DNA of 64,000 bases from Rhizoclosmatium globosum (Eukaryota; Chytridiomycota; Chytridiomycetes; Chytridiales; Chytriomycetaceae). Of this stretch, positions 23,401 through 35,500 are shown piece after piece. The notes under the pieces were generated by a model. It was not told where the DNA came from, ran no database searches, and was given only the letters and a program-made list of their open reading frames with translations. The first letter of the stretch is position 1. The number at the start of each line of letters is the position of its first letter. Position numbers and translations under genes: made by a program. The stretch covers positions 1 through 64,000 of the forward strand of contig MCGO01000207.1 in assembly GCA_002104985.1 (NCBI GenBank), in the 5' to 3' direction.

Positions 23401-23999
23401 GATTGTAGAGCGAGAACCCAATACAGGCACCATGCGTTACGGACAATCGTTCAATCCATAACCACTCGGGACCAGGTAAATAATCCGGAATATAGCCATT
23501 CGCGTGCCCAAGAGCCCACTGAATATCAAACAGATACAGAATGCAGAAGAATAAGTCTGATAAGAAATCCATGATCGTCAACGCGACAGTAAAGCCCTGA
23601 CTGCAGACCACAGCCTTCATCATAGCATAGTAAGTCCTGATATCGATGATGGACAATAAATAGTTTGTTTCTGGACCTTGTCGCAGCATGTCATTTTGAC
23701 ACTTCATCCTCAACTCCCGTCGAACGGCATTGTAGCTATCGATCTTGTTTGATATCAGCGTAATGACTGCATTTCGATGAGTAGATAATGTGGCAAATGG
23801 CTGTCAGAGTGTCAGTCTGATGAAGGGGGAATGTCAAAGGAGGAAAGTGTACTTGGTTGCCGAGGGTCCTCAAGATTTGCTCCTCCTTCACGGATCCACT
23901 TGTTGGCGATTCATCTTGCTCGAGTTTGTCGGTTAAAATGTTGAAGCTTGGGTCAACAGCGATGTGGAATGGAGCTTCCAGATCCTCCTTCGATGTCAT
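20447..23999 (-). CDS. Slo/BK-type potassium channel alpha subunit, copy A
   Basis: A multi-exon gene of about nine exons with short introns. The start is the ATG at 23999 (MTSKEDLEAPFHIAV). Transmembrane segments S0-S4 lie in the 23045-23713 exon, with the S4 arginines in IAVDHLRKVLRLRG. The pore exon (22661-22987) has VTLSTVGYGDISPS, the K+ selectivity filter T-V-G-Y-G-D. RCK1 follows (VVLGHFDMAVKISD, DRVTYLVGNGMDKHDLERAQI, EDEKNTLRAWAIHTYAP), and RCK2 starts at HLLICTGDYDVFKFVCGLR with MVGDPSQKKVLLSAGLRG and FYTPVFAAGRVVAASMLDS. The C-terminus ends VFTNPLSVVLLMEGD..VFVLAP at 20447. Function by family: tetrameric K+ efflux channel gated by voltage and by Ca2+ or another intracellular ligand. 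No Asp-rich calcium bowl is evident. It is the most divergent of the three tandem copies. Confidence 0.88.
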
Positions 24000-24098
24000 C
24001 TCGAAAGTAGTTTCAGACACTTTTGATTGGCTATCCCGAAAGTATGTCCAAACATGGATCTATTATTATTTCCAATGCGATATACTACGAAAAGAGGT

Positions 24099-27000
24099 CT
24101 ATTTAGGCGCTAGAACAAAAACAAGGTCATCCTCCTTCAACAACACACCAGGCAGAGGGTTCGTAAACACGAATGGGAGGCTGTTTCTTAATTCATCATT
24201 GGCGTTTCGGTACAGACCCAGAGGAATAATTCCATGATTAATAGCAAGTTCACGGTAAAGCTCCCCGTATGTTCGGTTCTGCATTAATAAGTATAGACAT
24301 TCAGATCACGACCTTTAAAAACAAAAGATTATCTACTCACAACAAACTCTGTCGGCATACGAATTTGCTTTAAATTACTATGCACAACGCCTTGCAATCC
24401 GAGAACTTCCTGATAATGATGGTCGACGCCACATAGAACCAAAAATACATCCAAACGTGTAGGATGTTTGTGAAAGTGATAAATCATAGAATCCAGCATC
24501 GATGCTGTAATAACGCGTCCAGCCGCAAACACAGGCGCGTAGAAAAAGTGAACCTCATTCGAAACATCAACATCTTCTTCAACCAGAGGTTGCCCCGTGA
24601 CTTCCAACTTTCCACTCATACTCAGTGGCTTGGATCCCATCTCATTCGCTCGTTTGCACCATCGATGTGAAAGTCGAGATGTACTTGACGTCGGAGGAAC
24701 GTATTTAATAAGGTTTCGTTTTGTCGCCTCGAGGATAACGCACTTCTCCTCATCGATTTCTTTCCTTTGGTACATGTGATAGATCAAGTGAGAAACCATG
24801 ATTGCAGTAGATCCGTTGAAATCGTCCGCAGCCTCATATTCCCCCATTTTCATTACAACCACTTTCTCACAACCGTTAAGTCCCGCCGTCAAAAGAACGC
24901 GTTTCTGAAGTGGATCGCCAACCATGAAATGAATATCGGGAAAAACTTGTAAAACTTCGTACTCTTCAGCAGTTGGTGCTCTTTCACAAAGAAATAGAAT
25001 TCGATATCGAGACTTCAAGTGAGATGCGCGCAACCCGCAAACGAATTTGAATACGTCATAGTCCCCAGTACATGCAATCAGATGGCCTTTCCAGTCAGAG
25101 GCTGATTTGACCCTAAGCTCACCAATTGGTTGCTTGTTCACCGCTAAATTGCAACGTGGAATATTCGAGTCAAAGTAAGGAGCTTTGGGAACATCAAGAT
25201 ATACTTCAGTATCAGAAAGTGGGATGTTTGGTACGTGAAACACAGCGCCATTTCCAACAACACCAGCAACTATTTTTTGGACGGTTTTCATAAATTGTGC
25301 AGCTGGTGATGGAGACTCAATTGTTTTCGAATCTATAAGGAGTGAAACTTCCTTGGCATTTGTCTCATAGCCGTTCTTGCGCCGAATCGACCGTAAGGCT
25401 TCTTGCGTCTGTTATAATGTAAATGCATGCCATAAAATACTCAGACATGACATACCAAATTGATGAAATCGGAGAAATCTTCTTCTTTCTGCGCAATCAA
25501 CACAATTTCGTCAGTCGGAGCCAAGATGTATTTTGCCCCTGGGTTAAAGACGAGTATGCGGCATTGAGCTGCCTCCGAAAAGACACGAACTCCAACAACG
25601 TTGATTTGAAATTCTTGGAATGCGAGGCATGATACTTCAATAAAGTTGAGTCCAACCCAATTCTCAATGACTGGAATAACAAAGGTTTCATTTCCAAAGC
25701 CGTCGCCATACTGAGTCTCCCAAAGAGAGTCATATTTGGCCTTCGGAGATGCTGCGAATAAAGTTCTCAGGCTTCACTTTCAGAGCAAAATGGCACTTAC
25801 AAACATGTAGAAGGTTGATTAAGAGCGCTGAAGCTCCATCATACATTGTCGTAAGAGCAAGAAGCAGTTGTTTGAGGTCATCGACGCAAAGCGCTGAATT
25901 AATTCAATTACAAAGGGGAGAATTCGAGGAAAATGACTCACAAGCATGAACGTTCATTTCTTGGTATGATTCTGAGTCCGGAAGGAGATTGTTCACAAAT
26001 AAAGGAACATTTGGGGCATAATTATGAACAGCCCAAGCTCGTAAAGTGTTCTTCTGGTCTTCTTTTCGACGGTCGTCAACACTGCGATTTGGAATAATGT
26101 AAATCGCCGTTGCATGCCTATTTTGTGTTAGACGTATCCATAGCTACACAACAAATCGCAAACCTGACTTTCGCTCGTTCTAAATCCTTTGCATCCATTC
26201 CAGAGCCAACCAAATAAGTGACACGATCCTTATACTGGTACGTGGTGATGGCGTTTAAGACGTGTTGGTTGGCAGGCTCCCGCCCCAAAATTACTACTTT
26301 ATCGTTCTTCGCTTCCTATTCACAGCTTAGGTTATGACCCACTAATTTTCATAGGAATAAACGTACTGCGTGCAATAAGCCTTCCAAAGTATCATTGATT
26401 TGTACAGCGGTTTCAAAGTGTCCAAGAATCACAGAGTAGTTGGCTTTTCCACGAACAAACCGCTTGGTGTCATCATCAGATAAAACAAGTGAGGAAACAA
26501 GCGGTGTGATTAAAACAGGAAGCAGCGTAAGTGCACTGAACATGATGGCAATGACGACAATCTTTCCAGCAGTGGTGCTTGCTGAGATATCACCATATCC
26601 AACGGTGGCAAGAGTGACCGTAACAAAGTACTATTGGGGATGTAAAATTAGAGAAAGTGAAGAAAATGTAGATATCTTACGAAACAGTCGAAGGCGTTGA
26701 GATATCTGTCGCCAAACCGAAATTCGACAATCTGAAACGTGAGCATACCAACATAGATGAGCACCATCAACGACGCAACCAAAATGATAGTCTTTTCTAC
26801 AACTACCGAGAAATTGAAGATATTGGTAGCACCACGTAGTCGCAGCACCTTTCGAAGGTGACCAACGGCAACAAGAGAACGAAGATAGAATGGGAGGTAG
26901 AGGTATTTTGCAATATCGAAGAATACCCCAAACATGAACGGAAATGAGGTGACGGCGTTGACCAAAGTGAGGAATGAGAAAAACTGCTTGATTGGGTTGT

Positions 27001-27601
27001 CAGCCCAGAAGAGCTCAAGAACCCAAGAGATGAAAGTGTAATACGACAAAACGGCACACATGATGAATGTGACTGGCAGTCGAGCAACCCACAACCATGA
27101 AGGCCCAGGAAGTGTCAATGGGATCTCATCCATATGATTGAGAGCATGCTGGATGTTGATAACGTACAATACACAGAAGAAGACATCGCAAACGAGGTCC
27201 AACAATGCCACGATAACTTGAAAGATCTCACTCGTCAAAAATGATCGAAGTAAGTTGAAGTATGTGTGGATATCGAAGAGCAGTTTCAGTTTGGCGAATG
27301 ATCTGCTACCACTTTGAGAAGCTTCACTCAGGTGCTTCATTCGAACGGCAGTGCGCACTGTGTTGTAGTTGTTGATCTTGCGAGAAAGAATTCTGCCGCC
27401 AAGATCGTCTTCGGTGTAGCTTTTGGATGAGAGAACCTGGTACTTGTCAGCCACTACTCAAATTGGTTCAGCCCTGACCTCATCTGTTCCAGGACCAAAA
27501 GTCTCCAAGATATGCTCTGGTTTCACAGAGTTAGACTTAAGAAGGTGTTGCATTGTTCCAGAGGCATTGGCCCGCCGACAAGTTGTCTGGGTTGTATGCA
27601 T
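24099..27601 (-). CDS. Slo/BK-type potassium channel alpha subunit, copy B
   Basis: The start is the ATG at 27601 (MHTTQTTCRRANASGTMQ), chosen because copy C has the matching segment LLKSNSVKPEHIL in its first exon. The main membrane exon (26648-27453) encodes S0-S4 with VAVGHLRKVLRLRGATN. The pore reads ATVGYGDISAS (about 26575). RCK1 and RCK2 blocks follow in short exons down to 24329-25291 (HLIACTGDYDVFKFVCGLR, MVGDPLQKRVLLTAGLNG, FYAPVFAAGRVITASMLDS). The last exon ends VFTNPLPGVLLKEDDLVFVLAP at 24099. Only about 100 nt separate this stop from the start of copy A, and 47 nt separate its start from the stop of copy C. It is clearly closer to copy C than to A. Confidence 0.88.
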
Positions 27602-27647
27602 CAAGAAAAATTTCGAACCCTTCCCATTGACAATAAAATTACCACAT

Positions 27648-30600
27648 TTAATGAGATAAAACAAATACAACATCGTCCTCTTTCAACAAGACCCCAGGCA
27701 GTGGATTCGTAAACACAAAAGGCAACTTGTTTTTCAGCGATTCATGAACTTGTCGGTATAGACCCAAAGGAATGATTCCATGGTTAGTAGCAAGCTCGTA
27801 GTATAATTCGCCGTAAGTTCGGTCCTACATGTAGAATTTAACATCACGCCAAGGAATGAAAGAAAACCAGTTACCACAAATTCAATTGGAACGTAGATCT
27901 GGTCGAATGTGCTATGAACAACACCATCCAACTCGAGAACCCTCTTGAAGTTGTGATCCACTCCACAAAGAACCAAGAACGCTTCCAAACGCGTAGGGTG
28001 CTTGTGCAGATGGTAAATCATGGAATCTAGCATAGAAGAAGTAATGACGCGTCCAGCTGCGAATACAGGAGAATAGAAAAAGTGGACTTCGTTTGAAACG
28101 TCAATATCCTCTTCAACAATTCGATCCGTAACATCAAGCTTTCCAGTCAAACTCAGAGTCCTCGAATTCGCGGCTGATCTGTACCAATGTTTGGCAAGCG
28201 GACTGACAGCTGGATTCGGTGGAAGATACTTGATAAGATTACGTTTCGTCGCTTCCAGAATCACGCACTTTTCTTCTCCAATCTCACGGTTTTGATACAT
28301 GTGATTGATCAAATGCGACACCATTATCGCAGTGGACCCACTGAAATCGTCTTCAGCATCGTACACCCCCATTTTCATAACAACCACTTTTTCACAGCCG
28401 CGCAGACCAGCATTCAAAAGAACCCGTTTTTGCAGTGGATCTCCGACCATATAATTGATATCGGGAAATACTTTGAGGACATCAAATTCATCAGGCGTTG
28501 GTCTGCGGCTGCAGAGGAAGAGGATGCGATGATGGTAGTCAACATTCGAAGCACGCAACCCACAGACAAACTTGAATACATCGAAATCTCCCGTACATAC
28601 AAGGATGTGACCTTGCCAGTCGACAGCGGTTTTCACTAAAAGTTCGTCAAGCGATGATTGCGTGACAGCCAATCGACAGCGAGGAACATTCGAATCGTAA
28701 TAAGGTGGTTCTGGAACAGCCCGCATTATGGCTGAGTCCGCTGGTGGAAAGCTGATTTCGCGACGACCAACGCGTTTGATAGTAATCGCAGTATTTTGAA
28801 TCGAAATCTTCGTTGTCTTCATAGGAACTTCGCCCACAGTCAAACTAACTTGACTGCTTTTTGAACTAATGCCACGGTTCGATTGAATTTGATGAAACTC
28901 ATCTTCAGTCTGTGTGAAACTATTCAGCACAATAAATGGAGTAACAAAAATATTATACCAGATTGGAAAACATGGCAACGTCATCCTCACTTTGCGCAAT
29001 GAAGATTATTTCATCTCCGGAGCCCAGTTTGTACCTTGTACCGGGATTAAAAACTAGAGTCTTCGTATCCGTAGCCTCCGAGTACGCTCGTACTCCAATC
29101 ATGTTGATTTGGAACTCACGGAAACAAAAAACGGATGCATCTGTGAAACTCATTCCAACGAAGTTTTGGTTCACATCAACGACAAAGGTTTCATTTCCAA
29201 ACCCGTCGCCATACTGGGATTCCCACAATGAGGCATACTTAGATTCTGGACAAGCTAATAGTAACGTTAATATGCAGTTAAGTTTCAGCATTTTATGAGC
29301 ACGTACAAACATGTAGGAGGTTAATGAGAAGGGCAGATGCTCCGTCATATGTTGTTGTTAACGCCAAGAGAAGTTGTTTCAGATCATCAACACAGAGGGC
29401 TATGATTTCATTCAGTATAAATTAAATAAATGAAGAAAATCCTTACATGCATGTACGTTCATTTCTTGATACGATTCAGAGTCAGGAAGCAGGTTGTTAA
29501 CGAAAAGAGGTACGTGAGGAGCATAATTGTGAATCGCCCAAGCTCGAAGGGTATTTTTTTCATCTTCCTTACGATGATCTGATACACTCCTATTTGCGAT
29601 GATGTAGACAGCAGTCGCGTTTCTATTTATTTTTCCATGGATTAGTGTTTGGGAAGTCGTTAAAGTAATCAAACTCACTTGATTTGTGCACGATCCAAAT
29701 CCTTTGTGTCCATACCAGAGCCGACAAGGTATGTTACACGATCTTTGTATTGATACGTCGTGATAGCATCTTGGATATGTTGGTTCGCGGAGTCACGCCC
29801 AAGAATCACAACTTTCTCACTCTTTGCCTCCTATTGGGGAAAATAAATAAATTAACATCACATTGAATACAAAAAAATATACTAACAGCATGAAGAACGC
29901 CTTCCAAAAGATCATTGATTTGTACAGCAGTATCGAATTGTCCTAAAATCACAGAGTAGTCGGCTCTTCCTCGTTTAAATTGCCGTGTATCGCCGCCTCG
30001 CTCCGCAACAGACGTGATGACAGGGGAGATAAGCAACGGAAGAAGTGTAAGGGCACTGAAGATGATGATAACAACTACAATCTTTCCTGCTGTTGTTGTC
30101 GCAGAAATGTCACCATATCCCACTGTTGAGAGTGTCACAGTAACAAAGTACTGGAGAAAAATATGAGTATATTTGAAATTAAAAATTAAACGACTTACTA
30201 GGCAATCAAACACAGTGTAATACTTATCACCAGAGCGAAACTCCACGATTTGAAAGGTAAACATACCCACGTACATTAAAACAATGAGAGATACGACCAA
30301 GATGGCAGTTTTTTCGACGACAACAGAGAAGTTGAAAAAAGAAGTGGCTCCACGAAGACGCAGCACTTTTCGAAGATGGTTTATCACCACAAGGGACCGC
30401 AGATAATATGGCAGATAAAGGTATTTTGCTGTTTCAAAGTAGACGCTGAACATGAAAGGAAAAGCCGTGATTGCATTGATCAGAGTCTGGAACGAAAAGA
30501 ATTCCGAGATGGGGTTATCAGCCCATATGATCCCAACCAGCCAAGAAATGAAGACATAATACGATAGACCGGTGCAGATATACACCGTTCCTTGCAGCCG

Positions 30601-31114
30601 AGCAACCCACAGCCAGGCAGGATCAGGTAAAGAAACCGGGATCTCAGAGATGTGGTTCAGCGCATACTGAATATTGACAACGTACAAGATGCAGAAGAAG
30701 ATATCGCAAAAGAGGTCGAGCAGGGGTAAAAGCACCTTGAACCAACTAGTTTCTGAGAGAGCTTTAACGTAGGCCTTTGCGTGGATGAGCAGCTTGAGAC
30801 GAGCAAGAAAGTGGTGGTTGTCCTCGGGGGTGTCCTTCAAGTGCCTCAGTCGAACAGCAGTCCGCACACTTTCGTAGCTGTTGATCTTGATCTTGCGTGC
30901 GAGAAGCCGCCCACCGAGGTCGCCATGCATGAACTTGGATGCGGACTGCATCTTTGGTTTGATAGTGTTAAAGAGGTGCACTCAATTAATACGGGTAGAG
31001 TACCTCGTCGGTTTCAGGCCCAAACGTGCCAAGAATGTGCTCGGGCTTTACTGAATTAGATTGCAGGAGACTGCTCATTGTCCTGGATGGCTGTGGCCGA
31101 CGACGAACGGACAT
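27648..31114 (-). CDS. Slo/BK-type potassium channel alpha subunit, copy C
   Basis: The ATG at 31114 starts MSVRRRPQPSRTMSSLLQ. Exon 2 (MQSASKFMHGDLGGRLLARK) carries S0-S4, with S4 region VVINHLRKVLRLRGATS. The pore exon contains TLSTVGYGDISATT (about 30120). RCK1 has VILGQFDTAVQINDLLEG and DEKNTLRAWAIHNYAP. RCK2 occupies 27734-28750 (HILVCTGDFDVFKFVCGLR, MVGDPLQKRVLLNAGLRG, FYSPVFAAGRVITSSMLDS), and the final exon ends GVLLKEDDVVFVLSH at 27648. Hydrophobic N-terminus, K+ selective filter and double RCK tail define a Slo-type channel. Exon borders are conserved between B and C, so the copies arose by tandem gene duplication. No frame breaks were found in about 3.4 kb, in contrast to the PH cluster. 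Confidence 0.88.
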
Positions 31115-31344
31115 CTCAGTCTGAAGGAGGGAGATGTAGCAAGTTCCAAGATGGATTTTAAAGCATCTCCAAATCTGACAGATCCCCTTTCGCATACCGT
31201 CATTCCACAACATTATCCTGGCAGTTATTTCAGGCGCTTTCTCCAACGCAGAAAAGTGGCCAATCGAAATTCTTTTTCTTTTCGCTTACTTCGTCACATG
31301 GATAAACAGCAACCAAAAAAGCCTTCTTTTCTTTCCTGGATACG

Positions 31345-31518
31345 ATGACTTCGCTCAATAGTTCCCTCACATACAGTTATCTTTTGATGCCGCTTCCAAC
31401 CACACTCGCAGCAAACACAGCAAACGGAACAATCAAAGCATTTATACCTTGGAATGACTTGGAAGTTGGACAGTTTAATGTTGAGAATGGCTCACAGGAA
31501 TGTATCAACTTCAACTAG
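31345..31518 (+). pseudogene. Relic of the 5' end of the mucin-like gene
   Basis: A 57-codon frame starting at the ATG at 31345 contains LAANTANGTIKAFIPWNDLE, then ..NGSQECINFN and a stop. The intact gene downstream has, just after its signal peptide, VANASGTAYGTISGTITGSD, then ..GAQDCINLC. The order A-N-x-x-x-G-T-I..DLE-x-G..Q-(D/E)-C-I-N is shared, so this looks like a truncated tandem copy of the signal peptide plus first Cys segment. It could alternatively be a tiny secreted protein of its own. Confidence 0.45.
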
Positions 31519-32552
31519 ATGCTGACTTTATTCACTTGTTTTGCATTGAAACTCCACCACTTTTCCACCTTCAAAAGTTGGGGGTGGCTCATTAGTTTTG
31601 AAAACTCGATTTGGACGTAGTTGTCTCTGATTTAAAGGTATGCTTCAGAAACGCCAACCCATCATCGTATAACAAGAGAACAAAGTCGATTGGAATGTTC
31701 TTTTACAGAAATCAAACTCTGATTCGCGAAGAGGATTGGCATCAAATCCCTCGAATATTATCTACTTGCTTTATTCGAGTGGTATAGAAAGCTGTCCTTG
31801 TGTTTCCGTTTTTGATTAGAAACCCCTTATCACACAAAGCCATTAATCAGACACAAATGAGCAAATCCCAAAAACACACTCCAGAGAAGGTTGCCTCGAG
31901 TGTTTTGAAAACACTTGCAGCTGGTAAGATTTGCAGAAACAGATAAACGCAACAGATTATAAAAACTCACTGACCAAAACATTTAATCAGAATTAGTCAG
32001 ATAAGGGGACTTCGCAACTGTTTGATACCTTGCCTTTTATTCATTCAAATGGTGAAGAATTAAAAAAGAAAACAAAAACAATGAGACTATGCATTAAATG
32101 CCTGTAAGTATGGAAAATCTGGTTTGAGGACAGTTCATGGAGATCAAGTGGATGAACTTTGCTGACAGGCTTGACTCTCCCAAACCTTCAACACCATGAG
32201 ACTGCCAGTTTTCATTTTCTGTAGTTGAAATGCGAGATAATGCATACATTCTTCCAATGGGAGTTTCAGTTTGATGATATAAATTGAAAGAAATTGAGAT
32301 CGAATACGTCAGCGTCATTTCCACAAGATTTAGGTACAATTTTATTTCTGTTCGTTGCTTCTTTTAAGTAACTGAGAAGACTTAGAAAGATGAGTCTTGT
32401 GTTGTCCAAAAAATGGTTTGTAATTGGGCTTGTCTGTGTAACAGTCTGGCCGCCTGATGATGTTCACGGTGTCTGTTACAATATCTCCCTCGAAGATGTT
32501 TGCATCAAAGATGCCCATGCGGAACGTTCCACCCCTGGGCGCCGCGTCTTGG
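31519..32552. other. Intergenic region between relic and mucin-like gene
   Basis: About 1 kb without a convincing gene. Minus-strand open frames at 32094-32339 (81 codons) and 32342-32566 have no recognisable motif or splice context. The stretch may hold further decayed parts of the duplicated 5' end and the promoter of the mucin-like gene. Confidence 0.4.
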
Positions 32553-35500
32553 ATGACGTTTCTCACAATGATGCTTGTGTCCGCCGTGCAAATTACTGCT
32601 GTCGCGAATGCTTCCGGAACCGCCTATGGCACAATCAGCGGAACTATCACTGGCAGTGACTTGGAAGGTGGTTTAATTCACACTACAGCCGGCGCTCAGG
32701 ATTGCATCAATCTTTGTGCGGCGACAGGTGGATGTCTAGTTGCCGAATTCACAGACAGAACGAACGCATGTGTTCTCAAAACCGGAACTTCCGGCTTTGA
32801 CGCTTCTTCGACGTCGTCCATTCTGTACCGCGTCGGAGTTGCGCTCACGATCCCAGGATACATGCAAGGTCCATCCATCGAAAGCTACTCGTTGTGGAAG
32901 TCGGATAGCTCGATCGCCGACATCGAGAGCTGTCGTTCTTCTTGTTTGAATGCAGCCACTGTGGATGGAAATGGAAACACAGTTTCATGCGTCATGGCAG
33001 ACTTTGGTGACGTGGGCACTGCTTATCAGGGTTGCCTTAAATTGGCAGGGATTGGAGGTCCACCTTCTAAAATGGCCGGAAGCTCGATTGTTGTCCCCGG
33101 AGTCAAGTTGGTATCTGCTCTTGGAGAAAAGGCACTCTCAGCAAGTACCTTTACGGTTGATCTGACGTCGACGGAGCTTCCACAATCGCAAACAACGCCG
33201 CACGTGTCCGCCAGCCCTTCGGGAACACTGCAATCTTTCACATCCACGGTTGTACCTGATTCATTTACATCCAGTTCCTCTGAATCAACTCAAGCAAGAA
33301 GGAGGTTCGTTTGTGATGTTTGATTTGGTGATAACTAACACCATCACGTGACTGCAGTTCACAATCAACCGATGCGACAACGTCAACACTGGCGCCTACG
33401 TCTGTGCAGATTTCTAAAACTTTGCTGCAACCTTCGGAATCCACAACGAAAACGGATGTTTCTACTTTTTCCAGTCAATCGACACCAGCCCAAACTTTGA
33501 ATTCTTGCAACTCTCAGGACCCATCTCATTTGTTGAATAACGCGAATTGTGTTCTCGTTTGCTTTAAAAGTGCAAACGCAGACGCATACTCAACCATTGC
33601 TGGTTCATGTGAGATTATGAACAAGTCAACCTCCTTGCTTGCTTGTTTGCAAACAGAGTGCAACAAAGACTCTGGCGGAATCAAAGTATCTCAAGCTCAG
33701 GCTGTGGTAAGCTTAAAATTAATTTCTCTCGATTTCAGCATCTTTTTAAGATTTTGTTCAGATTGACGCGCTTGCAGTAAACTGCTGTAATACGAACAAC
33801 TGGGACATTGCGATAACAGATTCTTCCATGACTACTTCGACAAGTTCGTCTTTGGTTCAAAGTTCACAAATCAGAGACGCATCCTCCTCGTCATACTTCA
33901 CATCCACGGCTACGTCTGGTATCCCATCTTTCCAGAGTTCACTTTTAGCAGGGTCATTTTCGACCATTTACAGTGCATTCGTAACAATCGGAAATTCGGA
34001 ATCAACTCTGAATCAAAAGCCAGGATCGTCTACGTCAATGCCAACAACAGAATCGTCAACGTTATCGTCAGCATCGACTGCAAGCGCTGCTAGACAAGGG
34101 CTCCGCCTTGCGGCTGTCGTGCCAGTAACCGCAACCACTTCAAGCACCACATCGACAACGAAAACATTAACTAGTACTACTTCCCAAACTTCAAGGTAAT
34201 CTAAAATATTTCCGATGTTATTTAATTATTCAATCAGCACATCGTCTACAACCACAACTGCATGTTCCTCCCGTGATCCATCAAATTGGTATTATGATCC
34301 ATTTTGTGTCGGGCAATGTTTTCATAACTTGGACCCGAACAATTACCTTTCAATTTCTGGATCTTGTGGCATTATGGCGCAACAGCGCTCTGCTTTAATT
34401 TCGTGTCTTCAGTCATCTTGTAATACAGCAAAAAGTCAAAACGCGGTACTTAAACGTCAATTTTTCTCGATTGAAGTAACACTAACGGATCGTACAGATT
34501 AATAGTTTGGCCGCAAATTGTTGCAACCAGAATGATTGGAGCCTATCCGCAACAACAACAAGCACGACGTCAACCAGCACCACAACAAAAACCACTTCAT
34601 CGACTTCATCCACGAGTTTAAGTACAACTAAATCGAGTTCAACATCTACAAGCACTTCCGCCACGACTTCGAGCACGAGTTCTTCCACTTCTGCAACAAC
34701 CTCGAGCACCACCTCTGCAACGACGTCGAGCACTACTTCTGCAACAACCTCGAGCACCACCTCTGCCACGACCTCGAGTACTACTTCTGCAACGACGTCG
34801 AGTACCACCTCTGCAACAACCTCGAGCACTACTTCTGCAACGACTTCGAGTACCACCTCTGCAACAACCTCGAGCACTACTTCTGCAACAACCTCGAGCA
34901 CCACCTCTGCCACGACCTCGAGCACTACTTCTGCAACAACCTCGAGCACCACCTCTGCAACGACGTCGAGCACTACTTCTGCAACAACCTCGAGCACCAC
35001 CTCTGCAACGACGTCGAGCACTACTTCTGCAACAACCTCGAGCACCACCTCTGCCACGACCTCGAGTACTACTTCTGCAACGACGTCGAGTACCACTTCT
35101 GCAACGACGTCGAGCACAACTTCTGCAACAACCTCGAGCACCACCTCTGCAACGACGTCGAGCACTACTTCTGCAACGACGTCGAGTACCACCTCTGCAA
35201 CAACCTCGAGCACTACTTCTGCAACGACTTCGAGTACCACCTCTGCAACAACCTCGAGCACTACTTCTGCAACAACCTCGAGCACCACCTCTGCCACGAC
35301 CTCGAGTACTACTTCTGCAACAACCTCGAGCACCACCTCTGCAACAACCTCGAGCACTACTTCTGCAACGACTTCGAGTACCACCTCTGCAACAACCTCG
35401 AGCACCACCTCTGCAACAACCTCGAGCACCACCTCTGCAACAACCTCGAGCACTACTTCTGCAACGACTTCGAGCACCACCTCTGCAACAACCTCGAGCA

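Noticed and set aside
31856..31940. Possible small first exon (MSKSQKHTPEKVASSVLK) followed by a GTAAG site
   Set aside because: No downstream exon with coding character could be linked to it before the mucin-like gene.
32390..32659. Alternative start and frame (89 codons, plus strand) for the mucin-like gene
   Set aside because: Only the ATG at 32553 gives a signal peptide directly followed by the mature Cys region in the frame that continues through all eight exons.
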